This document shows, in pieces, positions 48,659-60,135 of a DNA stretch of 64,000 bases. A program made the translations under genes and the position numbers. Below the pieces are notes generated by a model, which was given only the letters and a program-made list of their open reading frames with translations, was not told where the DNA came from and did no database searches. Within the stretch, counting starts at the first letter, position 1, and each line of letters opens with the position of its first letter. Source of the DNA: Cacajao melanocephalus (taxonomy: Eukaryota; Chordata; Mammalia; Primates; Pitheciidae); NCBI GenBank assembly GCA_963573385.1, contig CAUYLG010022050.1:92831-156830 (forward strand), written 5' to 3'.

Positions 48659-48890
48659 GCCTAGAGTGTCTTAAGCAATAACAACAGTTAGTTATCTTAA
48701 ATAAAATGAAGCCTGGAGGTTGGCAATACAGAGTTAGTACAGCTCAATATTTTTACCAAGAGCATTCTACTCGAATATCTGCAGCTTGCTGCTTTTTTGA
48801 TCATAGGCATATTGAAATATGGGTTCCAGATGGCTTCAACACCTCCAGACATCATGACTCCATTCAAAGCCAATAATCATAGGAGATGTT
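48659..48890. repeat. dispersed mammalian repeat, family not named
   Basis: ctagagtgtcttaagcaata, acaacagttagttatcttaa, atgaagcctggaggttggca, agatggcttcaacacctcca, gacatcatgactccattcaa. I recognise this as a dispersed repeat but cannot give its name. Possibly related to 9429-9660. Confidence 0.4.
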
Positions 48891-49324
48891 GGTAAAAATG
48901 GATTTTCCTCAAGTTATTATTTTTTCTTTTTGTTTTTTCCAGCTAATGAAAGAAATAATTCCCAGAAGTTTTTTCAGGAAACTTTATCATAGACTCAATG
49001 GCAAGAAATAAGTGATATGGCCCCAGCTAGCTACAAAAGTTTAGAAAATAAAGATGAAATCTAGAGGCTTAGAGAGTCATTATTAATCCTTGTGGTAGAG
49101 CACATAATTCTTCTAAACACAACCAGCATGTGTTAGCCAGGAAAAAATGAGTAGAATGGCTATTGGTTAAGAACTAAAATGTGTGGGGCAGTAATCTATT
49201 ACATTAATGCAGTACACAGGGAATATTATGTGATGATAGGATAATAAATCAAAATATAGATACAAACAAATTATATAATGCTAAAATGCACTTACTAAAA
49301 TAGATGACGTTAAATTAAAATGCT
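48891..49324. other. unassigned sequence
   Basis: No gene. A T-rich tract ending in ttttttccag (48933-48942) is acceptor-like. Otherwise nothing is recognised. Confidence 0.4.
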
Positions 49325-49500
49325 GCTCAACATTCATTCATTCATTTATTCATTCCTTTGACAATTAATTACTGTTTAATATATATCAGACAGTATGCTT
49401 AATCCTCAGTATATATTGTAGTAGTCAATGAAATGGTCTCCGCCCTAGTGAAGCTGAAATTAAATGGTTGCCCCAGTAAATGGAATAAAGTCTAGGAAAT
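49325..49500 (-). mobile_element. L2 LINE 3' end
   Basis: attcattcattcatttattc, atatcagacagtatgcttaa, cctcagtatatattgtagta, ggtctccgccctagtgaagc read as the reverse of the L2 3' end. Confidence 0.72.
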
Positions 49501-49988
49501 CTAGAGTACTTTTATGTCTCTGGTGGCATTTAAAACTGTCTCAGTTTCCTTGGAGATCAATCCTCAAACTTTTAATGACATCTTTAAAACTAGAAGATCA
49601 GTTCTATGAACATATTTTAACTTTTCAAAATTACATATGATCCTTTAATGAAAAATTAGAGCAACCAAGTATCTAATAGCAAGTGCATGGCTTATTCAAC
49701 CATGTTTTTTAATGCATTAAAATTCAATAAGGGCATTAAAAGGTATGGCTTTGGACTATAAACTTACATAGAAATTTGTATATGAAAGAAGATAAAAACA
49801 GTGTATTGAAACTGAGTACAATCTTTCTTACCTATCACAGGTCTGAGAACTCTCTTATACTACCTATGACATGTTGCCTCTTAGGAACCATCATCAATAC
49901 TTATTTCCCCTGATCCTTGTCATATACTCAAAATTAGTTGATATTTTTTCTCTTAACAGTAATGTTTTTAATTACTTCCTATCTTATC
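49501..49988. other. unassigned sequence
   Basis: Nothing recognised with confidence. The right half is pyrimidine-rich and could be upstream L2 sequence. Confidence 0.38.
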
Positions 49989-50182
49989 TGTTATCACAAT
50001 GTATCAAATTGGGTATGTTTGTCTTTCTGGTTTTTCAACACCTCTTTAAGGAACCAGAGACATATCACTCTTGTGTCCTCAATATCCACAAATATGACAA
50101 TCACAGGGAAAGTGCCCACAAGATGTTTGCTGAATGAATCTAGTTAAGTACTCAATAAATACTGGCTGAGTGAATGAATGGA
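49989..50182 (+). mobile_element. L2 LINE 3' end
   Basis: tcttgtgtcctcaatatcca, caatcacagggaaagtgccc, acaagatgtttgctgaatga, agtactcaataaatactggc and a tgagtgaatgaatgg tail. Confidence 0.72.
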
Positions 50183-51455
50183 ACGTCATAGAACTGTAAT
50201 CATATTGGTGATCTGCTTTAAATTTCAAATTGTTCAATACAATTTAACGTTAATGACATGCATTTTTTCAGGTAAAATGTAACACCTTGACTATTGTACA
50301 TTAGGATGTTCTTTAAATGTGAAATCTAAATAAATATATATACAATTTTGAATATCTCTTTTTATGGCAGCTCTCCTTGGTTGACTTATTTGGATCCCCT
50401 ATTGGATCTACTGAACCCAGTATCGCACTTGACTTAGTTTTGTTTGACTCCACCTGCCACACAGTTCATCAGCCTGGATCTTGTTGATGTGGCTCATTGT
50501 CCGTAAATCACTACTTGCATTGTGTAATTCGAGATCCAGGGTAACTGCATACTTGTGTATTGTTGTTGTTTCTTTTGCGGGGTGGGTAGAATTTACGTGA
50601 AAGCAGAACAGAGAGTACCATGATTATACTCTAAATAGAATAAGAGAACAGAGTATCTTACCTTTTATTCTCTTATTCTTTTCCTTTCAACAGATTACCA
50701 GCAAAGCAATATTCACTGATTTTGTCTCCTTATCTACATTACAAGACTATGTGTTTTATTTAACTATGCCACGGCAAATCATCTGAACATTCCACTTGAA
50801 TTAACACCAGGTTTAAACACAAAAAAATAATACTGAATGGATGGTTCAAATAAAGAATGTGTGCATACGTGTTTTATTAGGGTCTTTGAAATTAACCTAA
50901 AACATCCTGGATCTCTATTTCAAAGTTTTAATTACAACACCAAGGCATTTCTACCTTTTTCTTCTTTTTATGGAGGTTTTCTCCAACAGAGACAACTATC
51001 TAGATTGCCTTAAGTGAATGTTCTTAAAAGCTGCTGGCAAATACAGACAAATCTCGAAAGCCCTGATGTTGCATAACAATATTCTTTTTATTATGTGTAT
51101 TTCTGCAAATTCTCATGAAAAATTAAGTTTTGGCTTCTTTTGAGAACCAGAAGTGAGTGTGTGTGGAGTGAGGGGTATTTATATGAAAGGACACAATACA
51201 AAAGGTGAAAATAATTCTATCCCCTTTCTCTTAGACAAATGGTTTAGGTTTAACTGCAATTGTTTTTGTTGGACCGGAACAGAAAAGAGAAGTATGTTAA
51301 TCTTCTTTTTCAAAACATACAGACTTATGGAAATGGAAGTGAACAGCTGTTCAACTGTCAAGCCACCAGCTAACTTCAAGTCTGAGAAAAGAAGACAATC
51401 TGTTTAAATGAAACTGTGTGAATGAAGGCCGGGGGTTTTGGCACTTGTGTTTGCA
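50183..51455. other. unassigned sequence
   Basis: No gene or named repeat. Two overlapping opposite-strand frames at 51153-51407 have no features. Confidence 0.4.
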
Positions 51456-51458
51456 AAA

Positions 51459-51489
<31 letters not shown>

Positions 51490-51490
51490 A
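51456..51490. repeat. (AAAT)n microsatellite
   Basis: About nine pure AAAT units. Confidence 0.97.
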
Positions 51491-51767
51491 ACAATTGTTA
51501 TTAAAATAAAGATTCTATTCCTAGGATGACCTTTGTTTAAACTGTTGGAAAATCAGTATTTAAAATGGAATCTAGAAACTGAAGTGTGCCCTCTGTAGGA
51601 TCACCAGAATGACGGGAAAATTAAACACAATCAACTCCTGAATTCCCCAAGGTCAGAGATTTGGTCTAATTCAGTAACTAATATCTAGAAAGTATTCCAG
51701 AAAAATGGACGTTGATAGATTGAGCAAAAGGAACAGTCAAAGAAACCCAGGAGTCACATTTCATGCC
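51491..51767. other. unassigned sequence
   Basis: Nothing recognised. Confidence 0.4.
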
Positions 51768-52133
51768 TGTATTAGTCTGTTCCCACACTGTTAATAAAGA
51801 CATACTTGAGACTGGGTAATTTATTAAAAATAAAAAAAGAGGTTTAATGAATTCACAGTTCCACATGGCTGTGGAGGCCTCACCATCATGGCAGAAGGTA
51901 AGGGAGGCAAGACACGTCTTACATGGCAGCAGGCAGGAGAGCGTGTGTAGGGGAACTGCCCTTTATAAAACCATCATATCTCATGAGACTTACTCACTAT
52001 CACAAGAACAACATGAGACAACTCCCTCTCATGAGTTAATTACCTCCCACCAGGTCCCTCCCATGACATGTGGGGATTATGGGTGCTACAATTCAAGATG
52101 AGATTTGGGTTCAGACACAGGCAAACCATATCA
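51768..52133 (-). mobile_element. MST-type LTR (ERVL-MaLR), full length
   Basis: Antisense: tgtattagtctgttcccaca, agactgggtaatttattaaa, ttccacatggctgtggaggc, 'gtcttacatggcagcaggca', ccatcatatctcatgagact, ctcccaccaggtccctccca, gatgagatttgggttcagac, ending caaaccatatca. Confidence 0.93.
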
Positions 52134-52715
52134 TTTCCTCTGTTTTTCAAAGGTCTTATATAATTGGTTCTACTTTAGAAAAATTAATTCAATGATAGTT
52201 GGCAGAATATACAGTTGTGTAAAAGATGGGCGATTGCTTGTATACTCTTAACGGTTCAGAAAATTAAGATATAAGCCATTCATTGAGAAAGCAAATAGCC
52301 TATCTCACTATGACAATAATTAACAAGTTGATTTTTTTCATGTATGATAAAAATCTTTGAATGTGTTTCAATTTAAAAGACATGAGAAGGTAATATGATT
52401 TTTCCTCCAAGGTTGGCTGTTTGGCTATTAGGCTCTAAATCTCATAATGTAATGACCTTGGTGAAAACATAGTAATTTAAATATTGGACATTAGATTTGC
52501 AGGTGCAGAAAATCAATTGTGTCAATATACAAAAATTTTGTTATACTCTTACAATGATTCATGCTAAAAATACTTGGCAGAGATTGGTATATAAATATAC
52601 ATGACAATGTATTAATTTATAAAGGTGGTGATTTCTCTAACCATTTTCACCCCAGCTGTATGTTAGAGTCATAGTTGGAAACCACTGGGGAGGGTCATTC
52701 CAGCTGAAAGAGGCA
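52134..52715. other. unassigned sequence
   Basis: No gene. The part at 52640-52700 (tgtatgttagagtcatagtt, ggaaaccactggggag) faintly resembles a MER5-like element end. Confidence 0.38.
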
Positions 52716-53140
52716 AACTATCAAGTCCCGACACTCTGACACCACCCTGCTCAGGTTTCTCCATCCACCATTGCTCTCTTTTCTGTTTATATCGGTCAAT
52801 GCCTCATGTACAAGGAAACACGATCTTACATCATCTACGGTACTGCTCTTCTCTATGTTCTGAACTTCTTTTTCTGGACTCAGCTCTCTACCATATCTTC
52901 ATCTTCAAAACTTTCCCACAGTGTTTTCTACAACTATCCCTATACAATAACCAAAAAAACTCCATCTTCAACTTTACATTCCTTGCTATAAATGAAGCTT
53001 GACTCTCATCTGAAGATATCACCTTCACTGTTTTCCTCTTAATTCTAGCTGCTTATTTTCTCACACACCTGCCCCTCGATGAACTCCCTAAACTCCAGTG
53101 GCACTTCTAGCAATAAGACACCCATTCTCTTGTAAAACTG
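52716..53140. other. pyrimidine-rich stretch, left part
   Basis: The plus strand is visibly C+T-rich, with no named repeat. Composition resumes the same way after the MST insertion, at 53645-54480, so both may be parts of one older element. Confidence 0.35.
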
Positions 53141-53178
53141 ACAAAAAACAAAAAAACAAAAAACAAAAAAAAAACAAA
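53141..53178. repeat. (CAAAAA)n A-rich tract
   Basis: gacaaaaaacaaaaaaacaa and following: imperfect hexa- to nonanucleotide units. Confidence 0.93.
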
Positions 53179-53191
53179 CACATGCACATAC

Positions 53192-53574
53192 TGTATTGGT
53201 TTGTTCTAAAATTGCTACAAAGAAATACCTGAGACTGGGTAATTTATTTAAAAAAAAAAGAGGACTAATTGGCTCACAGTTCTGTGGGCTGTATAGGAAG
53301 CACAGCAACTCCTGCTTCTTGAGAGACCTCAGGAAACTTACAGTTATGGTGGAAGACAAAGGGGAAGCAGGCACATCTTAGATGGCTGGAGCAGGAGCAA
53401 GGTGGTAGGGGAGGAGCCACACACATGTAAACAACCAGATCTCATGAGAACTCATTCACCAGACAGTACCTAGAAGGGATGGTGCTAAGCCATTCATGAG
53501 AACTCTGCCTCCATGATCCAGTCCCATGTCCAACAATTTGACATAAGATTTGGTGGGACATGGCTCCAACGCAC
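53192..53574 (-). mobile_element. MST-type LTR (ERVL-MaLR)
   Basis: Antisense: tgtattggtttgttctaaaa, ttgctacaaagaaatacctg, aattggctcacagttctgtg, aaacttacagttatggtgga, aaccagatctcatgagaact, 'ccatgatccagtcccatgtc', ataagatttggtgggacatg. The right end runs into a (CA)n tract. Confidence 0.88.
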
Positions 53575-53641
53575 CTACACACACATGCACACACACACAC
53601 ACACACACTCTTTTTCTCTCTGTCTCTCATACACACACACG
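53575..53641. repeat. (CA)n and (CT)n microsatellite
   Basis: CA units at 53577-53608, then tttttctctctgtctctc, then CA again to 53641. Confidence 0.95.
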
Positions 53642-54485
53642 CTAACTAAACTCATTTGAGATTCATGATGTGTCACGATACAGTTCTCACTGCTTTCTTA
53701 TTGCCATCATCTAACTTCTGGTAATTGGTTCACTAACATAGCTTCATCCTAATCCTGTCATTGCTATCCTTCATAACACATGAATCCTCTATGCTTAACA
53801 TATTCATTTTTGAAGAATTTGTCCTCTTCCCCACCGCGCATCCGTATCTCTCAAATTATGAATGTTGTTAAAAATATAAATTATCTCTACTACAGAAGTG
53901 CTAATTCAGTTATTACACTCTCTGAGTACGACTTGCTTTCCTAGCTATGGTCATTTCTGTGCTTCAGTGAGTGGTCCAGTTCATGGTATTTCTAAATTTG
54001 TAGGATTCTTTAAGCATCTCACTTTTTGTTATCAACATTATTTTCTAGTCATCAACACTCAAAGTCAATCTTGTTCAGAATTTCTTGTTGACAATTTCCT
54101 TCCATCATCATATTAAAAGTGTCAATTCTTCTCCACATATTTTCAAACTTGAACTCAGCCTCCCAGCTCCCAGCCAAAGAACTATCCTATCTCTTTACAG
54201 AGAAAATATGATACTTTCTCAATTTCTGCGTCCACCTATACGAGCCTATCTACATTTACCTCTAGTTTGTCCTGCTTCTTTCTGCTTCAGCACAGGTACT
54301 TGGGCACTGTTTTTTCTTACAGTCTAAATCTTTTCTTACTTGAGTTCTCCATTATCTCCTATCTATTCATCAATATTCTCACATTAAGAGCCTTATGGTG
54401 TTTATCAATTATACATTTATGGGGATGTGTATCTAATTGTTCCAAGTAAAATGTTTCTGCTTTTTTAGCTTTATGGATTTTCCAC
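53642..54485. other. pyrimidine-rich stretch, right part
   Basis: No gene. Plus strand C+T-rich with many ctcc and ttct words. Several plus frames (53898-54449) are by-products of low A content and carry no motif. Confidence 0.35.
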
Positions 54486-54918
54486 CTTGATTCATTTTCA
54501 TGTAAATAGAAAGTGTGAGATAAACTTTTATTTACCTTATTAAATATTAAGTAAACTAAAATGCTTAAAAAGTCTTTTTACATACCGAAGAACTAAACTT
54601 TTCTCTGTACTTGGACACTTTGATAAATCATAATTGGTAGTTTACAGACGGGAAGCTTACTTGCAAATGTTCTAAAGATGAATGCTTCCTTTTATATGAC
54701 ATTTTGATATAAATTAAAATCCGTATGTTTCATATATAGTTGAAAAAGTAGTGTTAAAACAATACTTCCTCTGCTGAATATATGTGAAACTGTCTCTTTG
54801 ATTAGTGATTCTGTCTCCTCTTTCACAGCAAAAAATAACCCTCAAATTTCTGTAATTCTTTCCTACTTCCTCTGCTTCTGCTATGAATATTTTCTCACGA
54901 CACTGGAAAAAGTTTTAG
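54486..54918. other. unassigned AT-rich sequence
   Basis: Nothing recognised. Confidence 0.4.
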
Positions 54919-55025
54919 TAGCTAACTATATATATTCACATACACACATATGTGTGAATACATATGTCTACATATATATGCATATCATGTGTACATATTT
55001 ATACATATACATTTATATTACAATG
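54919..55025. repeat. TA/CA-rich low-complexity tract
   Basis: atatatattcacatacacac, then acatatgtctacatatatat and similar imperfect units with many short palindromes. Confidence 0.88.
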
Positions 55026-55558
55026 ACACTAGATACAGCATTATATGGCTCCCTTCCCACCTGTTATTGTAGGAGCAGCTGTAATTCTTAAATAAGCCTT
55101 TATTCCATTGATGTCCCCAAGGGTTGTCTCCATATGTGCCCAGGAACTCATTCCTTACCCGTAATGTAGCATCTGCTGCTATTTTTGTTTCTTATTTGTC
55201 CTGTGAGGAGATGCTACAGCAACTACAGAGCCAGGAAATCAACTATTATGATTGATTCTCTATTAAAATCAGTGCCTGCCTCTGAGTTATTGATGATTCT
55301 AAAAAATACAGCATCTACTACCATTACCTCCTTATGTATAAGACAGGATATTGATCCTACTGACACGTGTAGTAGTAGCAAGTCTCATAATGCCGCAAGT
55401 TTTGGTGCTGTTTCCCAACTCTGCACATGCCACAGTAATAATTATAAGCATTTGCCTTAATACACATTGGGTTGTCCCTTGAAATGAGAATTCTCATCTT
55501 CCCATTTTTTATCTCCTAAAAATCCAGGCCGACATATGACCTTTCTTGGCATAGATTG
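55026..55558. other. unassigned sequence
   Basis: No gene. The 91-codon plus frame at 55185-55460 has no recognisable features. Confidence 0.4.
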
Positions 55559-55905
55559 AGATTCAAAGGGCCTACCATGTACCAAGCAGAATATTGATTC
55601 TGAAATAAGAAAGATCAGTGGGAATATATCCTGATCTCAAGAGTTTTATTACACAACATGGGAAGGAGATGTGTGAACGAACTATGTGGCCATGGCTCTG
55701 CTGAAAAAATGTGAGAAGGGTTCAGAAAGGACAAAGGAAGAGACATCTTATTCTGTGTGAGCGTTACAGTTTGTCACAGAAGAGAACGTCTTACACTGAA
55801 TTTTCAATGGTAGAATAAATTCAACCGAGAGAAGAAAAGGGAAAGAAATTCCAAGCACAGAATTGTACGAGGAAAGGGAGTAAGCATGAATATTTATTCA
55901 AATTT
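55559..55905 (-). mobile_element. L2 LINE 3' part
   Basis: aagggcctaccatgtaccaa, gcagaatattgattctgaaa, tcctgatctcaagagtttta, ttccaagcacagaattgtac, gaggaaagggagtaagcatg follow the L2 3' region in reverse. Confidence 0.62.
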
Positions 55906-56083
55906 TGGGGATCACAGAATACTCCCAAGGCATTAGAGGTTAAAAAATCCCAAATGTCTTTATGGGTCAGGAGGCATTAAAGTCAAATCATCTAGATGTT
56001 GGGATGTAGAAAGAGATTTTAGTTACATGCCACATGATAACATTTTGGTTAATAATAGAGCATGTATATGATGGTGGTAATAC
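55906..56083. other. unassigned sequence
   Basis: Nothing recognised. Confidence 0.4.
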
Positions 56084-56345
56084 TATGTTCTTACTGTATT
56101 TTTCTGTGCTTAGATATGTTCCAATACACAAATAGTTATCATTGTGTTCTAATTGCCTACCATATTCTGTACTGTAGCATGTTGTAGAGGTTTATAGCGT
56201 AGGAAAAATAGGCTATACCATAGAGTGTAGGCATGTGGTAGAATATATATCACCTAGATCTGGGTAAGCATACTCTATGATGTTTGCACAATGACAAAAT
56301 TGCCCAATATTGTATTTCTCAGAATGTATCTCCATATTTAAATCA
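56084..56345 (+). mobile_element. DNA transposon terminal fragment (Tc/mariner-like)
   Basis: tgcttagatatgttccaata, cacaaatagttatcattgtg, ttctaattgcctaccatatt, 'aaaaataggctataccatag', actctatgatgtttgcacaa, then tgacaaaattgcccaatatt and ttctcagaatgtatctcc. I recognise this as the end of a common human DNA transposon whose CpG-rich inverted terminus has decayed here. The exact family name is uncertain. Confidence 0.62.
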
Positions 56346-57354
56346 CACCAGATTGTATTCATAAAGTACATTTGTAAAGGGCTTATGCACTTCAGTCTGT
56401 GATAGAAGTGACCAGTGTTCGACTCCAGATAATTGTTGCCATGTTGGAATAATAGATTGGCAAGGACAGATTTTTTTTTTAATTTAAAAAGTACATGTTT
56501 TTAATATGAAATATTAAATCACAAGTTTATAGTTTTATAATATTGGTACTAATCATATTTTTACTTAATTCTTTGTATCTCTGATGGTTGACACTCTTTA
56601 AGCAAAATAAACAGATTTTTGAGCATCATCTCTTTTTTGGGTCATCATTTTGTAAGATGGAGAATGTAAGTGCTGGATGAGATGTCATATGAGATAGTCA
56701 TACTGAGTTAAGTTTGTTTCTCCTAGGTCGAAGTAATACACCAATCAGAAACCATTATTTTGCCTTACTCTAAGATGTTCCACCACTGTTATTGACAATC
56801 ATTCTCTACACTTATTTTTTTTTTAAGATTCTTCTTGACTTTGTCTCCTTCTGCCTCTTAATCTTGGATTTATCTCTTGGATAACATTTTTTTGGGGTCC
56901 ATTTGTTCTTGGTCTCTTGGAGACACTTACTGTGTTGTCTCATTGGCCAACATTTATTCCTTCTGCTGTTTCCTCTGGGTTCAAACTACATCAAGATGGC
57001 TTGTGTTTCATAATCATTCCCTCAGAAATCAAGTTCTGTGTTATTGATCAAGATCCTTGTCAGAGAATGTGGCTTTCACATGGAAGAGGGGATGTATAGA
57101 CAAATTTGTTCCGGGTTCAAAGAGGCTGTGCTTAATATTCTAAGGAAGTAGAACTATATGGATCTAAAAATAGAACATTATTAAGGATCTACAAGCAAGG
57201 ATCTAGCAGCATTCACTTTGAGTTTACATAGCAGTAGTATGAAAATGGATCATGAATGATCAAATATCTAACTCTCAAGGAAATCTTTTTTCAGCAACGT
57301 CAACTTTTATCAGACTTTCTCTTGTGAAGGCCTGCACCACTTGTCTCCATCATA
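56346..57354. other. unassigned sequence
   Basis: No gene or named repeat. Confidence 0.4.
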
Positions 57355-57500
57355 TTATTTATTGCTAAGTAATAGTAGTATCTTTCTCTTCTTCTCTTCT
57401 CTCTCACTCTATATCCATCTATCTATCTTATTTATCACTAAGTAATAGTAGGATCTCTCTCTTCCTCTCCTCTCTCACTCTATATTCATCTATCTATCTC
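57355..57500. repeat. 73-bp tandem duplication, two units
   Basis: Units 57355-57427 and 57428-57500 share ctaagtaatagtag, a ctttctcttcttctctt-like pyrimidine block and catctatctatct, with a handful of substitutions and no length change. Confidence 0.9.
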
Positions 57501-57589
57501 TATATAGCTGTCATCTGTCTTTACTTCTTATTTAATTCCACTATGCTAGCAATGTATTTAATTCTTTTAAATTTTAAAATTTAATAATG
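57501..57589. other. unassigned sequence
   Basis: Transition to the L1M; boundary not clear. Confidence 0.35.
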
Positions 57590-58594
57590 TATATTTGTGA
57601 CACAGAATAGAGTCTGCTTGTTCACAATATGGATATCTTGGTAAATATCCTATGTTTACATAAAAAGAATCCATGTTCTGCTGTGTTTGAGTGGAGTAAT
57701 CTATATATATCAATTAGACCAAGTTGGTTGATAGTATGTTCAGGTCATCTGTGTAGTTATTGATTTAATGTTCTATCAATTGGTGAATTTGAAACATCAA
57801 AATATAATTGCAAGTTTTTCTATTATCCTCTCAGTTCTATCTATTATTGTTTCATATATTTTGAAGGTCTACTATAGAATCCATACAAATATTTAGTATT
57901 ATTGTTTCTTGTTGATAAATTATGTCCTTAATAAAATTTGTAATATTCTTCATCTTCACTGGTAATAACCCTTGTCTGATGGCTACATTTTCTATTATTA
58001 ATATAGAAACATAAGCTTCCTTTTGGTGTTTAAGTAGTATTACTTTTTCATCATTTTGCTTTTAATCGATGTCTTTATATTTAAAATGAGTCTCAGCATA
58101 TAATTGGATTTTATTTTTTTAAATCCAATTCAGCAATCTTTGACTTTTAATTGAGGGTTTAGGCCAATTGCACTTAATGTAACTATCGACATGGTTGGAT
58201 TTTAATCTATTAATTGACTACCTATTTTCTTTTTATCTGCTCCCTTTCCTTCCTTTCTGTTTACTTTTAGAAAAGTAAATAGAAAATCTCATGTTTTTTT
58301 TTTATACTCACAATCGGATTATGGCTCTTGAAAGTATTTATACCTACTTGAAAATTATTACTCTTTTAAATCGTATTTGAATTACCTACCCTAATGTTTA
58401 CAATATGTATCATTAATTTATCACAGGCTACCTTCAGGTAATATTGTGCTACTTTTTAAACAGAAAGAATCTAGCACATACATTCAATTCTTCCCTACCA
58501 TTCTTTGTACTATTGTTGTCTTAATTTTACTGTTACATATGAAATAATTCCACAATATATTTTTATTAAACAATTAGTTATCCTTAGCATTTTT

Positions 58595-58879
<285 letters not shown>

Positions 58880-59011
58880 CCTTAGAATTTTTAATAAGAA
58901 AATACATTTTATTTTATGTTTATTTTGAACATCCATGGATTGTTTATTTCTATGAGTTTACTGAGTTTCTGTTTTGGTATCACAGTTTTCCTGCCTGAAG
59001 AATTTCCCTTA

Positions 59012-59358
59012 AATTTTTTTTTTAACTTTTGTTTTAGGTTTAGGTGTCCATGTGCAGGGTTCTTATAGAGGTAAACTATGGGTTGTGTTTGATGTAAAGA
59101 TTATTTAGTATCTCATGCAGTAACTACAGTACCTGATAGATTTTTTTTTAATCCTCTCCCTTCTCCCACTCTCCACCCTCAGCTAAGCCCCAGTGTGTTT
59201 GTTTTTGTTTCCATGTGTTCACTTTGTTTTACTCCCACATGTAAGTGAGAACAAACAGTGTTTGGTTTTTTTGTTCCTGTAATCATTTGGTTAGGATAAC
59301 CTCCCAGCTACATGCATGTTGCCACAAAGAACATGATCTAGTTCTTTTTTATGAGCAC
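59012..59358 (-). mobile_element. L1 3' end (L1MA/L1PB-like), inserted in L1M
   Basis: T-tract, then ggtgtccatgtgcagggttc, atagaggtaaactatgggtt, cctctcccttctcccactct, agtgtgtttgtttttgtttc, catgtaagtgagaacaaaca, aagaacatgatctagttctt. This is the L1 3' UTR and last bases of ORF2 in reverse, severely 5' truncated. Confidence 0.85.
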
Positions 59359-59767
59359 TTTTTATAACCCAAGTCTACTGGAAATGAATGATTTCGACTT
59401 TTACTAAAAAAGTTTTTATTTTCTCTTCATTTTGGAAATATTTTTGTTTGGTATAAGACTTTAGGTTGATAGATAGTTTTTCAAAATTATTTATAAACCA
59501 CAGTCATCTATCACTCTATTGTCTTCTCCTTTCCATAATTTCTGGATCTCTTCTGTTTCTTTCTCTTTTGCATGGAATTTATCTTTTCTTTCCTTTTTTC
59601 CCCTGGATGCCTTTAATATCTTCTGTTTTTCTACTATTTTCAGCAATTTGTGTATGACTAATTTCTATGCTTCCCCCTCCTTGCACCTTGCTTGTGATTC
59701 TCTGAGATTTTTAGTCAGCAATTTGATGTCTTTTATTATATTCAGAAATTCTGGATCAAATATCAAA

Positions 59768-60135
59768 TATCCTGTTAGAGATAGAAGTGGTGGGTGGAAG
59801 AGAGAGAGAAAAAGAGGGAGAGAGATTTTAGGGAATTGGCTTAGGCTGGTAGGCAGGAATTTCCAGCAGTCGTCAATGTTACAGTGTTGAGTTCAAAGGC
59901 TGTGGACACATTGCCTTTCTGTATAAGGAACCTTAGTCTTTTCTCTTAAGGCCCTCAACTGATTGGTTGAGACCCACTCATATTACAGAGAATAGTCTGC
60001 CTTACTAAAAGTCTAGTGATTTAAATGTTAATCACACCTAAAAATTTTCTTCAAAGCAACATCTAGACTGATATGTGACCCAACAATTGGGTACTACAGT
60101 CTAGCCGCGTTGACACGTGAGACTGACCGTCACAG
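59768..60135 (-). mobile_element. MLT2-type LTR (ERVL)
   Basis: Antisense: gagattttagggaattggct, aggccctcaactgattggtt, gagacccactcatattacag, gaatagtctgccttactaaa, 'gtctagtgatttaaatgtta', cgcgttgacacgtgagactg, ending accgtcaca. The middle of the LTR is shortened. Confidence 0.72.

Noticed and set aside
48931..48942. Second splice-acceptor-like site (ttttttccag)
   Set aside because: The tract is T-only and short, with no downstream poly(A) signal or open frame; likely chance.
53045..53374. 109-codon minus frame
   Set aside because: Lies mostly in the sense strand of an MST LTR and the A-rich tract; MaLR LTRs do not code.
56084..56345. Assignment to a specific transposon family
   Set aside because: The type is recognised, but the name could not be recalled with enough certainty; left as Tc/mariner-like.
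57355..57500. CRISPR-like direct repeats
   Set aside because: Only two directly adjacent units without spacers in a primate nuclear sequence; a simple tandem duplication.
59519..59890. 123-codon plus frame
   Set aside because: Crosses antisense L1M and the MLT2-type LTR; it is a chance frame in repeat sequence.
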